In this document: in pieces, positions 15,394-24,312 of the stretch
How positions within the stretch are numbered: position 1 is the stretch's first letter
How the letters are laid out: each line of letters begins with the position of its first letter
From: Nitrosomonas sp.
GTDB lineage: Bacteria; Pseudomonadota; Gammaproteobacteria; Burkholderiales; Nitrosomonadaceae
Length of the DNA stretch: 32,695 nt
Direction of reading: 5' to 3'
NCBI GenBank assembly: GCA_021774265.1
Contig: JAJFJG010000032.1
Coordinates: forward strand, 1-32,695
Notes under the pieces: model-generated
The model's database searches: none
Told to the model about the DNA's origin: nothing
What the model saw: only the letters and a program-made list of their open reading frames with translations
Translations under genes and position numbers: made by a program

Positions 15394-15828
15394 TTATCGC
15401 TTAACAATCGGCAAATTTGCACGACGCCAAGTATCAATGCCGCCATTGAGGGTGTACACCTGCATAAATCCATTCTTATATAACACCTTGGCTGCATGCC
15501 CAGATCGAACACCACTTTGATAAATGACCAAAATAGGTCGTTCTTTAAATTTCTCCAGTTCGTGCCAATGCGTTTCCATTTTTTCGGTAGGAATATGTGT
15601 AGAGTTGGGCAAATGGCCTTTAGAATATTCGCTGTCATCACGGACATCCACTACTAAAGCTTCTTTATAGTTAATGAGCTGTATCGCCACCATGGTGTCA
15701 ATTTCCTTAACGCCTGAGCGCGATATCATTGGCCACACTAACATCAACGCACTAATAGTAGCAGCTACAATAAATAATAAATTCTCTGGCCTTAAAAGAA
15801 AATTTTCCTGTAAAATTGAGGGTTCCAT
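15394..15828 (-). CDS. Membrane-anchored rhodanese-like protein (YibN type), active-site Cys lost
   Basis: This 144-residue protein has one N-terminal transmembrane helix (about 17-35) and a rhodanese domain (about 45-140; VVDVRDDSEYSKGHLPNSTH, then GGIDTWRRANLP). The catalytic loop normally reads CxxGxRS; here it is YQSGVRSG, with tyrosine where the cysteine should be. Sulfur-transfer activity is thus unlikely, and a binding or scaffold role more plausible. It is first in the yibN-grxC-secB-gpsA operon. The ribosome site is weak. Confidence 0.9.
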   Translation of the reverse strand: MEPSILQENFLLRPENLLFIVAATISALMLVWPMISRSGVKEIDTMVAIQLINYKEALVVDVRDDSEYSKGHLPNSTHIPTEKMETHWHELEKFKERPILVIYQSGVRSGHAAKVLYKNGFMQVYTLNGGIDTWRRANLPIVKR

Positions 15829-16189
15829 ACGTTTTTATTCACTTCGTTCGATTGATTTAATCACAGATCGAAACATTTGCGGGATCTCCCGTTCTTTCCG
15901 ACCAAGCTGCGGGAATAATAACACTGTAGACGCAAATAGACACGCTTGGCTTGCAATATAATGCAGATTATGACTCATTTATTTTAACAAAAGGTATAGA
16001 GAGTACGTAATCACAGCGACCAAAAAACATTTAGGTCACGTCGTATAATGAAATATGTGTTTTTTTTACCACATCATATTACCAATAATTTGCTAGATAC
16101 TGCGACTTTCATCAAAATATAATAAAATATTAGTATTATAAATCAAACCACTTATTATTAAAAAAATAATCCTTTTTATAAAGGCAAAC
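15829..16189. other. Divergent promoter region between rhodanese operon and gpmA
   Basis: This 361-base spacer holds dyads near the rhodanese start (TTCGAT...ATCGAA at 15847-15872; CGGGA-TC-TCCCG at 15880-15891). A TATAAT box at 16118-16123 with a poor TAGATA -35 at 16095-16100 (17-base spacing) is a candidate gpmA promoter. No RNA gene is evident. Confidence 0.4.
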
Positions 16190-16939
16190 ATGAAAAAAAT
16201 TGTTCTCCTACGACATGGAGAAAGCACCTGGAACAAAGAAAATAGATTCACTGGATGGACAGACGTCGATCTAACAACCAAAGGTTTAGAAGAAGCCAAA
16301 ACAGCAGGTCGGCTATTAAAAGAAAATGACTTCATTTTCGATATCGCGCATACTTCCGTACTAAAACGCGCCATACGTACCTTATGGATCACGCTAGATG
16401 AGATGGATCAGATGTGGGTTCCTGTCAATTTAACGTGGCGACTAAATGAACGTCACTATGGCTCACTACAAGGCTTAAATAAAACTGAAACAGCCATTAA
16501 ATTTAGCGAAGAACAGGTGCTCATCTGGCGACGCAGCTATGATATTAGACCGCCCGCCCTTACCCGTGACGACGACCGTTACCCTGGTTTTGATTTACGT
16601 TATCAAAATCTTAATCGTGAAAATATTCCATTAACCGAATGCCTGAAAGACACGGTTGATAGATTCCTTCCCTACTGGAACAAATCCATTGCACCCCAAA
16701 TTCAATCAGGACAACGCGTTATTATTGCCGCGCACGGCAATTCATTACGCGCGCTAGTCAAATACCTGGATAACGTTTCTGACAAAGACATTTTGAATGT
16801 CAATATTCCAACAGGTGTCCCATTAGTCTACGAACTTGACGATGACTTAAAACCCATACGAAATTATTATCTTGGCGACCAAGCAGCAATTGAGCAGGCA
16901 TCACAAGCGGTAGCAAATCAGGGCAAAGCAAAAATATAA
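16190..16939 (+). CDS. gpmA: 2,3-bisphosphoglycerate-dependent phosphoglycerate mutase
   Basis: This enzyme interconverts 3- and 2-phosphoglycerate in glycolysis and gluconeogenesis. It has 249 residues. The phospho-accepting histidine is H9 ([10 protein letters not shown]). The acid/base glutamate is E87 ([15 protein letters not shown]), and the second histidine H182 ([15 protein letters not shown]). [15 protein letters not shown] and [12 protein letters not shown] segments fit the family, though YPGFDLRY is slightly unusual. It lies just before envC, as phosphoglycerate mutase does in several proteobacteria, where the E. coli neighbour is the unrelated gpmM. Confidence 0.96.
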   Translation: MKKIVLLRHGESTWNKENRFTGWTDVDLTTKGLEEAKTAGRLLKENDFIFDIAHTSVLKRAIRTLWITLDEMDQMWVPVNLTWRLNERHYGSLQGLNKTETAIKFSEEQVLIWRRSYDIRPPALTRDDDRYPGFDLRYQNLNRENIPLTECLKDTVDRFLPYWNKSIAPQIQSGQRVIIAAHGNSLRALVKYLDNVSDKDILNVNIPTGVPLVYELDDDLKPIRNYYLGDQAAIEQASQAVANQGKAKI

Positions 16940-17000
16940 TACTTCATTTGAGACATTTATCATCACCGATGAATAAAATTTTCTCTTGATTAATCGCGCA

Positions 17001-18206
17001 ATGGAATCTACCACATATCGTCACGTAAGTTGCCTTGCATTGATGCTACTCTTTATAATGGCAGCATCAATGCTGCCACACCCAATTTATGCCGCACAAA
17101 GAAACAGTGACAAAGCCAAACTTAATCAATTACGTAATCATATTCAAGCACTTCAAGACAACTTGGCCAGTAAAGAAGCAGCAAAAACGGAAGCTGCTGA
17201 CACACTAAGAGAATCAGAAAGCTCGATCAGCCGCACTAATCGCAGACTAGCTAATTTAATACATAAAAAACAAGAGGCAAACACTAGCTTGAATCAATTA
17301 AAAGCACGATCCAAGCAAATTAAAATCAATATTGAGGAAACACGACAACAGTTAGGCAACTTGCTACATCAACAATATTTAAATGGTTCTAAAGATTACT
17401 TACAACCATTCCTCAATCAACAAGATCCCAACCAAATTGCCCGAGATTTATACTATTTCACGCAACTTACCCGTGCACGATCAGAAAGTATCGATGATCT
17501 ACGCACTCATCTTTACGAGCTTGAGATCCTCACCCAGGCCAGCCAAAAGAAACGTCAAGAAATCATAGTAAACCAAGCCGAACAAACCAAACAACAAAGT
17601 TGGCTTGAACAAGAAAAAACAAAGCGCAGGGATCTGCTCTCACAAATCTCCATCCAAATTGCAGTGCAACGCAATGAAATAGAAAAATTAAAACGTGACG
17701 AAGAGCGACTCGCCACTTTGACCAAGAAAATTAACAAACTTGTCGCCGACAAAAACACTCCGCTTATATATAATCTTCGCCTACCCGACGCTTCTAAAGA
17801 TGGGCAACCGTTTGCATCACTTAAAGGCCATCTAAATTTACCTGCACGCGGGGAACTTGTTAACCGTTTTGGTAGTCAACGTTCGGGTAACAACATCACA
17901 TGGAAAGGACTATTCATTCGTTCAGAAAATGGTAGTGATGTAAAAGCTATCGCTGGCGGACAAATTGTTTTTTCAGACTGGCTAAGAGGCTTTGGCAATT
18001 TAACCATCATTGACCATGGCAACAGTTACATGAGCCTTTATGGTAACAATGAAACGTTATATAAGCGAGTAGGCGACATTATTCGCGGCGGCGACACCAT
18101 TGCAACTGTCGGAAATAGCGGTGGAAATTCAGATTCCGGTTTATACTTTGAATTACGCCACCAAGGTAAGCCCTTTGATCCTTTAATTTGGACAAAAATA
18201 GAGTAG
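17001..18206 (+). CDS. envC: Murein hydrolase activator EnvC, LytM-domain factor
   Basis: A periplasmic protein that activates cell-wall amidases at the division site. From the ATG at 17001 it has 401 residues; a TTG at 16986 could add five. A signal peptide ends near PIYAA. A long coiled coil (about 35-265; LNQLRNHIQALQDNLAS and similar) leads to a C-terminal LytM/M23 fold (about 280-400). The zinc ligands are degenerate: the usual HxH is replaced by YFELRH and the first-histidine region reads WKGLFIRSENGSD. It is therefore a non-catalytic activator. It follows gpmA by about 60 bases and precedes ctpA. Confidence 0.93.
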   Translation: MESTTYRHVSCLALMLLFIMAASMLPHPIYAAQRNSDKAKLNQLRNHIQALQDNLASKEAAKTEAADTLRESESSISRTNRRLANLIHKKQEANTSLNQLKARSKQIKINIEETRQQLGNLLHQQYLNGSKDYLQPFLNQQDPNQIARDLYYFTQLTRARSESIDDLRTHLYELEILTQASQKKRQEIIVNQAEQTKQQSWLEQEKTKRRDLLSQISIQIAVQRNEIEKLKRDEERLATLTKKINKLVADKNTPLIYNLRLPDASKDGQPFASLKGHLNLPARGELVNRFGSQRSGNNITWKGLFIRSENGSDVKAIAGGQIVFSDWLRGFGNLTIIDHGNSYMSLYGNNETLYKRVGDIIRGGDTIATVGNSGGNSDSGLYFELRHQGKPFDPLIWTKIE

Positions 18207-18381
18207 CTCTATGTAATTACTCAGGACACCAAAGGTTTATGGCACAACGATACCAAAATTTCAAATTACTGCTGTAAACTACTACGCTTAGCGATCTTAT
18301 TTGCCGTTAATCAGTGACAATCTGAATTGCCATCAGTGTAAATTTATTATTAAACATATTGATATATACAGGAATTGCATA

Positions 18382-19800
18382 ATGCATAACATGCTCAAAA
18401 AAACTGGCTTAATTCTTTTCGGTGCAATCATTGGCGTAATGCTAAGCCTGAATTTCTCAGCAATCGCCAATAAAGAAGTTTTGCACCCGTTGCCAATAGA
18501 AGAATTACGTGCATTTACTCAGGTATTTGGTCGCATTAAAAGCGACTATGTTGAGCATGTCGAAGATAAAAAACTAATCACAGAGGCCATTAATGGTATG
18601 TTGGTTGGTCTTGATCCTCATTCTGCTTACCTGGATAAGGATGATTACAAAGAACTACAGATTGGCACTCAGGGTGAATTTGGCGGCTTAGGCATCCAAG
18701 TCACTATGGAAGACGGCCTCGTCAAAGTTATTTCCCCCATCGAAGATACACCTGCATTTCGCGCAGGTATTCAAACGGGTGACCTTATCGTTAAATTAGA
18801 TAGCACAGCCGTCAAAGGTATGACTTTGGCCGAGGCTATCAAATTAATGCGCGGCAAGCCAAAAACACCACTAACCATTACAGTCATCCGTGAAGGCGAG
18901 ACCGAACCACTGCTCTTCACATTGATTCGAGATATCATCAAAATCAAGAGCGTCAGATCAAAGCTTGTTGAACCCGGTTACGGTTACATCCGCATCTCAC
19001 AATTTCAAGAAAACACCGGAGAGAACCTTGCAGAAACTATCAAGGAATTATTTGCAGAAACTGAGATTCCAATGGAGGGACTGGTTCTAGATTTACGTAA
19101 TGACCCGGGCGGCTTACTTAATGGCGCAGTCGCCGTATCCGCTGCATTCTTACCTAAAGATGTATTGGTGGTTTATACCGAAGGTCGCACAGATGAAGCA
19201 AAGATGAATCTACATGCGAACCCTCGATTTTACCTACGTGGTACGCGAAACGATTACATGGAAGGACTACCAACCGGAATTAAAACCGTGCCCATGATTA
19301 CCCTGGTTAATGGTGGCTCAGCTTCCGCCTCAGAAATTGTTGCAGGAGCATTACAAGATCACGATCGTTCAGTTGTTATGGGCTCTCAAACATTTGGCAA
19401 AGGGTCAGTACAAACTATCCTGCCATTAAGTGGCGAGACTGCCATCAAACTGACCACTGCGCTGTATTACACACCTAATGGCGTATCAATCCAAGCAAAA
19501 GGAATCACTCCAGACATTATTGATGAGTCTGATGACAATGACTTGCGCCGCCTACGCGAAGCAGATTTGAGTCGCCACCTATCAAATGGTAGCAAAACTG
19601 AGAAAACAGACAAAAAATCTAGCAAAAAAATAAAACCAGAATCTGAGTCAAAGAGCAGTGACGACGAGGAAGTAGAAGAAACTCACGCAGCACCAATAGA
19701 ATTTGGCTCTAGTGATGACCTTCTACTCGCTAAAGCGATGGAGTATTTAAAAGGTGATACGCCATGGCCAGAAATGAATAAAGACAAAGCTGACAATTAA
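18382..19800 (+). CDS. ctpA: C-terminal processing peptidase (S41A), CtpA
   Basis: This periplasmic serine protease of 472 residues starts at the ATG at 18382 (MHNMLKKTG), which has AGGA eight bases upstream; the frame is open from 18301. A signal anchor (about 9-29) precedes a PDZ domain (about 95-180; GEFGGLGIQV). The catalytic dyad is S315 (GGSASASEI) and K340 (QTFGKGSVQT). A low-complexity, Lys/Ser/Glu-rich stretch (about 405-445) precedes the C-terminus. Enzymes of this family trim or degrade envelope proteins, often peptidoglycan hydrolases, and the EnvC neighbour fits cell-wall turnover. Confidence 0.95.
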   Translation: MHNMLKKTGLILFGAIIGVMLSLNFSAIANKEVLHPLPIEELRAFTQVFGRIKSDYVEHVEDKKLITEAINGMLVGLDPHSAYLDKDDYKELQIGTQGEFGGLGIQVTMEDGLVKVISPIEDTPAFRAGIQTGDLIVKLDSTAVKGMTLAEAIKLMRGKPKTPLTITVIREGETEPLLFTLIRDIIKIKSVRSKLVEPGYGYIRISQFQENTGENLAETIKELFAETEIPMEGLVLDLRNDPGGLLNGAVAVSAAFLPKDVLVVYTEGRTDEAKMNLHANPRFYLRGTRNDYMEGLPTGIKTVPMITLVNGGSASASEIVAGALQDHDRSVVMGSQTFGKGSVQTILPLSGETAIKLTTALYYTPNGVSIQAKGITPDIIDESDDNDLRRLREADLSRHLSNGSKTEKTDKKSSKKIKPESESKSSDDEEVEETHAAPIEFGSSDDLLLAKAMEYLKGDTPWPEMNKDKADN

Positions 19801-19844
19801 ATCTTAAGTCAGACTGTTTTATTCATTACCGGGGCAAAAGGATT

Positions 19845-20618
19845 GTGGATGACAATCAGCTACTACGATACAGCCGCCACATCCTTCTGCCTAAATTTGA
19901 TATCCAAGGCCAAGAAAAACTCATCCATTCTTGTGCACTAATTATAGGTGCAGGAGGGCTTGGATCCCCCGTCGCAATGTACCTCACTGCCAGTGGTATT
20001 GGCAAACTTATTATCTGTGATCATGACGTAGTTGACTTAACCAATTTACAACGACAAATCATTCACAAAACGGATGCCATCGGCACACCAAAAGTTCACT
20101 CCGCGAAGAAAACACTCGCTGAAATTAACCCTGACGTAAATGTTGTTACACTCAATAAGTACATAGACGACGATACGTTATATCAACTGGTCACCGAGGC
20201 AGATGTTGTGATAGATGCAAGCGACAACTTCACCACCCGCCATCTTGTCAATAAAGCTTGCACAATCCTTAAGAAACCACTGATATCGGGTGCCGCTGTG
20301 CGTTTTGAAGGACAGGTAACTGTCTTTGACCTACGCGATGAAAAAAGTCCCTGTTACCACTGCCTTTTTCCAATAAATGGAAACGATAAAGATATGCACT
20401 GTGCCACAATGGGTGTGTTCTCGCCCCTGGTTGGAATTATTGGCTCCACTCAAGCAGCAGAAACACTTAAAATTTTATTAGGGATTGGGGAAACATTAAA
20501 TGGCCGCGTGCAACTACTTGATGGTTTGACCATGCAATGGCGTTCTATTAAACTCCACAAAGATCCAGCTTGTGACGTATGCGGCAATATATCTTCATTA
20601 ACAACAAGCAACGCTTAA
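19845..20618 (+). CDS. ThiF/MoeB-family sulfur-carrier adenylyltransferase
   Basis: This 257-residue E1-like enzyme activates the C-terminus of a small ubiquitin-like sulfur carrier (MoaD or ThiS) by adenylation. It starts at a GTG with AAAAGGA just upstream. The nucleotide loop is GAGGLGS (35-41). DLTNLQRQIIH and DASDNFTTRHLVN are typical. Paired cysteines CYHC and CDVC bind zinc, and the crossover-loop cysteine is in MHCATMGVFSPLVG. MoeB and ThiF cannot be told apart here; the order after ctpA is common in betaproteobacteria, where it is usually called moeB or thiF. No carrier gene lies nearby. Confidence 0.92.
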   Translation: MDDNQLLRYSRHILLPKFDIQGQEKLIHSCALIIGAGGLGSPVAMYLTASGIGKLIICDHDVVDLTNLQRQIIHKTDAIGTPKVHSAKKTLAEINPDVNVVTLNKYIDDDTLYQLVTEADVVIDASDNFTTRHLVNKACTILKKPLISGAAVRFEGQVTVFDLRDEKSPCYHCLFPINGNDKDMHCATMGVFSPLVGIIGSTQAAETLKILLGIGETLNGRVQLLDGLTMQWRSIKLHKDPACDVCGNISSLTTSNA

Positions 20619-20625
20619 AAAACCG

Positions 20626-21234
20626 CTAATAACTACGATCCGTCATGTCAAATGAATACCCTGGCAATAACACCTGCCGCTGTGTCCTCCAATACTCAAG
20701 CGGGTCTCGTCTAAACCCACTTTTCACAAACTGATGCCAGCACCCCGTGATATAGCACATAAGAAGGTTGGCGTAAGCCGTCACATCCAATTGATTACTA
20801 ATTGCTCTTTCAGTAACTGCAAAACGTAGCGCTTGCTTCAAGCTGACTTCAAGGCGGTCATGCAATTGATTAATGCGTAATTGTAGGCGTTCATTTTCAT
20901 TCACCAAGGCATCGCCGATGAGAATACGTGTCATACCGGGGTTTTTATGCGCAAAACTTATTGATAGTAGCAAGATGCCTTCCGCTTGCTTGATACCACC
21001 TCTTTCCTCAGCAATCAGCTTATTAATGAGCGTGAATAACGTTTGTTCAATAAAATCAATAAGTCCCTCATAGATCTGTGCTTTACTTGCAAAATGTCGA
21101 TAAAGTGCTGACTCCGTAACATTGATATTTTCAGCCAAAGACGCTGTCGTTATCTTAACTCGATGTGGATTACCCAGCATTTTTGCTAACGCCTGCAAAA
21201 TTTGATGCTTTCTTTCACCTTTTTTAGCGGGCAT
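20626..21234 (-). CDS. slmA: Nucleoid occlusion factor SlmA, TetR family
   Basis: A 202-residue TetR-type DNA-binding protein that, in gammaproteobacteria, binds sites across the chromosome and blocks FtsZ rings over the nucleoid. The N-terminal helix-turn-helix (about 10-55; ITTASLAENINVTESALYRH) and FASKAQIYEGLIDFIEQTLF match SlmA closely, as does GNPHRVKITTASLA. It is convergent with the thiF/moeB-like gene, stop codons 7 bases apart. It lies downstream of the betaine operon on the same strand and could be partly read through from it. Confidence 0.88.
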   Translation of the reverse strand: MPAKKGERKHQILQALAKMLGNPHRVKITTASLAENINVTESALYRHFASKAQIYEGLIDFIEQTLFTLINKLIAEERGGIKQAEGILLLSISFAHKNPGMTRILIGDALVNENERLQLRINQLHDRLEVSLKQALRFAVTERAISNQLDVTAYANLLMCYITGCWHQFVKSGFRRDPLEYWRTQRQVLLPGYSFDMTDRSY

Positions 21235-21331
21235 ACATCCCTCGACTCAATAAATCGCATTGATAAATCGATAACGTCACAACTACTTTCGCACCTTTCT
21301 CTTACAAAACAGCCTATCGGTTAAATGGCGA

Positions 21332-22183
21332 CTATGGTTTTTGGAGCAGAAAAATTCCCCACGCCAGATGACCTGCTTTACCGCCCGCTATCCAATGCTT
21401 TAGACCCGTTTTCATACGCTCTATATAGTCAACATTTACTTTTTTCTTGAGTTCTTCCGCATGCATTTCTGTTTCTTCAAGTACACGTTGATAATGATTA
21501 GTCAATTGATGTGTTTGATCATCAAAATCTAATACTTTAAACCCAAGCGCTTGCGCTGTTTCGCGATAATACCTAGGTGAACCTAATGAATCCAAATGAA
21601 TTCGATCAAGTATCGGCTGAAGCACACCATCAGGACAGTTATCTGCCTGCATTGGATCTGTAAAAACAAAATAACCGCCAGACTTTAACACCCGAAAAGC
21701 CTCAGCCATCACTTGCTTACGATTACCACTATGAAGGATGGCATCTTGTGACCACAGGATATCAAAACCGCCGGTAACGGTGGCGTCATCAAAAGGAATT
21801 TTTTCAAAGCTACCATCGACAACTTCTATCAATGATGACAACCCAGCAGCTTCATTTAGCGCACGTGCCTTTTCATTTTCAACTTCGCTTAAGTTAAGCG
21901 CACTGATATGAGTACAGTAAGTTTTAGCCAAATAACGTGCTGCACCACAATAACCTGAACCTATATCAAGGACACGACAGCTAGCATCTAATTTAGGTAA
22001 ACGTTCAGCTATTGTGGCAACGGTACGATGACTTGCTTCACTAATGGCTTCATTCGTTGCAGTATAAAGTCCGATGTGAATATCTTCCCCGCCCCATATT
22101 CGGCTATAAAAATGATCGGCATCTTCACTGTTATAGTATTCACGCGCTGTTTTTTCTATTGCTGCAGATTGATCAGAAGCCAT
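21332..22183 (-). CDS. Sarcosine/dimethylglycine N-methyltransferase (betaine synthesis)
   Basis: This SAM-dependent enzyme carries out the later methylations of sarcosine and dimethylglycine to glycine betaine. It has 283 residues with a class I methyltransferase fold. The SAM-binding motif is VLDIGSGYCGAARYLAK; ILWSQDAILHSGNR and LKSGGYFVFTDPMQADNCP match the SDMT/DMT family. The start, YYNSEDADHFYSRIWGGEDI, is diagnostic. It starts two bases after the preceding methyltransferase stop, so the two are one operon. Confidence 0.93.
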   Translation of the reverse strand: MASDQSAAIEKTAREYYNSEDADHFYSRIWGGEDIHIGLYTATNEAISEASHRTVATIAERLPKLDASCRVLDIGSGYCGAARYLAKTYCTHISALNLSEVENEKARALNEAAGLSSLIEVVDGSFEKIPFDDATVTGGFDILWSQDAILHSGNRKQVMAEAFRVLKSGGYFVFTDPMQADNCPDGVLQPILDRIHLDSLGSPRYYRETAQALGFKVLDFDDQTHQLTNHYQRVLEETEMHAEELKKKVNVDYIERMKTGLKHWIAGGKAGHLAWGIFLLQKP

Positions 22184-22185
22184 AT

Positions 22186-23010
22186 TTAAGAATTTTCCTC
22201 AGATTGCATATATTTTTTCTCGGCAATATGCACAAAAAAGTCTGGTTCGGCTTCTCGGTAAGTTTCTTTAAAATCACCAAATGTTTCAATATTTTGAAAC
22301 CCAACTTCTTGCATCAAACGTGTTGTGTAGGTCTTTCTAAGGGGAAACATATTTAAATGAAAGACTGATTCATCTGGAAATTTATATTCGAATCGCGCCA
22401 ATCCTTCATCAACATGCACTGGTTTAACAATAACGTTATCGCCACAATAATAATAAGTATGCTTGCTCGAATACCCATGATCGAGTAGCTCATCGTAATT
22501 GCGTTGATCCAGTATCAATACGCCATCATGACGCAATGCTGCATAGAACTCAGCCAACGCCTTGCGCCTATCATTTACATTAAATAAATGAGTGAACGAA
22601 TTACCCAGACAGATAATCGCATCAAACTTTTGGTGTACATCTCGATTCAACCAACGCCAATCAGCTTGCACTGTGCGTAACAAGTGGCCACGAGACCGTG
22701 CATTTGCAAAAGCTCGGGCAAGCATTTCCGCACTCCCATCGGCGCTTACTACTTCAAATCCCGCCTCTAATAATCGTACCGAATGAAACCCCGTACCGGT
22801 TGCGACATCAAGTATTTGCCGTGCGCCCCTTTCGCGGAGCTTATCGATGAAGAACGAACCTTCAGATTGAATTCGTGCATCCCAATCAATAAGTGCATCC
22901 CACTTCTGCACAAAAGAATGAACATATTCTGCTCGATACTGGTCTGTGTCACGAACCGCCACCGGATCAGACCCATAACCTTGTTTTTCATTATTCAGTG
23001 TTTCTACCAT
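22186..23010 (-). CDS. Glycine/sarcosine N-methyltransferase (betaine synthesis)
   Basis: This SAM-dependent enzyme methylates glycine to sarcosine and then dimethylglycine, the first steps of the glycine-to-betaine pathway of halophiles. It has 274 residues. Motifs are ILDVATGTGFHSVRLLEAGF, CLGNSFTHLFN and LDQRNYDELLDHGYSS; the last is typical of GSMT. The ATG at 23010 has a strong GGAGG site. Together with the downstream methyltransferase it gives a complete betaine route from glycine. Confidence 0.94.
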   Translation of the reverse strand: MVETLNNEKQGYGSDPVAVRDTDQYRAEYVHSFVQKWDALIDWDARIQSEGSFFIDKLRERGARQILDVATGTGFHSVRLLEAGFEVVSADGSAEMLARAFANARSRGHLLRTVQADWRWLNRDVHQKFDAIICLGNSFTHLFNVNDRRKALAEFYAALRHDGVLILDQRNYDELLDHGYSSKHTYYYCGDNVIVKPVHVDEGLARFEYKFPDESVFHLNMFPLRKTYTTRLMQEVGFQNIETFGDFKETYREAEPDFFVHIAEKKYMQSEENS

Positions 23011-23057
23011 AAAAACCTCCGTTGCTGTTAATGTAGTTTAACTACCGCTCAGACGAC

Positions 23058-23085
23058 AGCATAAGACAATGGAAAGAACACTCAA
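23058..23085 (-). promoter_or_regulatory. Candidate promoter of the betaine operon
   Basis: Read leftward, TTGAGT (23085-23080), a 16-base spacer and TATGCT (23063-23058) resemble a sigma-70 promoter, placing transcription start about 40 bases before the ATG. The remaining divergent spacer to 23352 (342 bases from 23011) shows no RNA gene or clear ribF promoter. Confidence 0.35.
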
Positions 23086-23352
23086 AGATTAAATTCGTTA
23101 CTAAAAAATCAGAACAGGCCTAAAATTAGTCACTCTTTTTCAAAATTTTAAAAAATGAACTACTCTTATGTAACAATTTACTTCAATAACGAGCTATCAC
23201 CTCGCCATTCCACCAAATATCTTAAAATTATTGTATATTGCGATTACTTACTGCATGATCATCCGAACCCAAGACAGCAAACAACTAATTGTTGATCTAG
23301 ACCTGCTCATCTGAAACAAGCTACAATTCTGAATTTAAGGACAACCTTACAA

Positions 23353-24303
23353 ATGCACGTTTGGCGACGTATTCCCGATCACGCTGAAACACCTATTGCT
23401 CTAACGATTGGTAATTTTGACGGCGTACATCTTGGCCACCAAGCCATGCTCACCCGTCTAAATAACGCTGCCAGTAAACTCGGACTACCCGCTTGTGTAA
23501 TGACTTTTGAGCCACACCCAAGAGAACTTTTTATGCCAGACCAGGCTCCCACGCGATTAACTAGTTTAAGAGAAAAACTTGAATTACTAGATAAATCAGG
23601 TATAGACGGGGTTATAGTATACCGCTTCGACCATGATTTCGCAAAAATCAGCCCGGAAGCTTTTATTACACGCATTCTCGTTAACGGGTTTTCGGTGCGT
23701 TGGATTTTGGTGGGGGACGACTTCCGTTTTGGTGCACGGCGTGCTGGTGATCTAGTCATGCTAAAGACTTATGCAGAAAAACATAACTTTGAAGTTAATG
23801 AAATGCCAAGCTTTACTATTGGCGAACAACGCGTCTCAAGTACCGGAATCCGTGAAGCACTAACATCAGGGAATCTGAATCATGCCAAACAATTACTCGG
23901 GCGACCTTATAGCATTAGTGGTCGCGTAATAAATGGTGATAAGCTCGGAAAGAAACTAGGATTTCCAACAGCCAATGTTCAGTTAAAACACAACAAACCG
24001 CCTGTTTCTGGAATTTTTGTTGTATCTGTACATGGTGCTGTCGCATCATCGCCAGCAAAAATCATTCAGGGTGTTGCCAGCCTGGGCGTTCGTCCCACCG
24101 TTCACAAAAATGGCAAGTACGTACTAGAAGTACACTTATTTGACTTTAATCAGGAAATTTATGGTCGTCATTTACGCGTCGATTTTCTTCACAAGCTTCG
24201 TGATGAAGAAACATATTCTGATTTAGAAACGCTCACTAAACAAATCGCAAGAGATGTGGAAAATGCAAAAAATTATTTTCCAACATTAAATACAAATAAT
24301 TAA
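23353..24303 (+). CDS. ribF: Bifunctional riboflavin kinase/FAD synthetase
   Basis: This 316-residue enzyme turns riboflavin into FMN and then FAD. The N-terminal nucleotidyltransferase domain (about 15-165) has TIGNFDGVHLGHQAML and FGARRAGD; the C-terminal kinase domain (about 185-310) has GKKLGFPTANVQL and the late LRDEETYSDLE. An AAGGA ribosome site lies about 11 bases before the ATG. It is first of the ribF-ileS-lspA cluster, a widely conserved proteobacterial order. Confidence 0.96.
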   Translation: MHVWRRIPDHAETPIALTIGNFDGVHLGHQAMLTRLNNAASKLGLPACVMTFEPHPRELFMPDQAPTRLTSLREKLELLDKSGIDGVIVYRFDHDFAKISPEAFITRILVNGFSVRWILVGDDFRFGARRAGDLVMLKTYAEKHNFEVNEMPSFTIGEQRVSSTGIREALTSGNLNHAKQLLGRPYSISGRVINGDKLGKKLGFPTANVQLKHNKPPVSGIFVVSVHGAVASSPAKIIQGVASLGVRPTVHKNGKYVLEVHLFDFNQEIYGRHLRVDFLHKLRDEETYSDLETLTKQIARDVENAKNYFPTLNTNN

Positions 24304-24312
24304 AGATATTTC

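Noticed and set aside
18301-18381. ctpA start at 18301
   Set aside because: The extra 27 residues hide the signal anchor, and the ATG at 18382 has a proper AGGA site.
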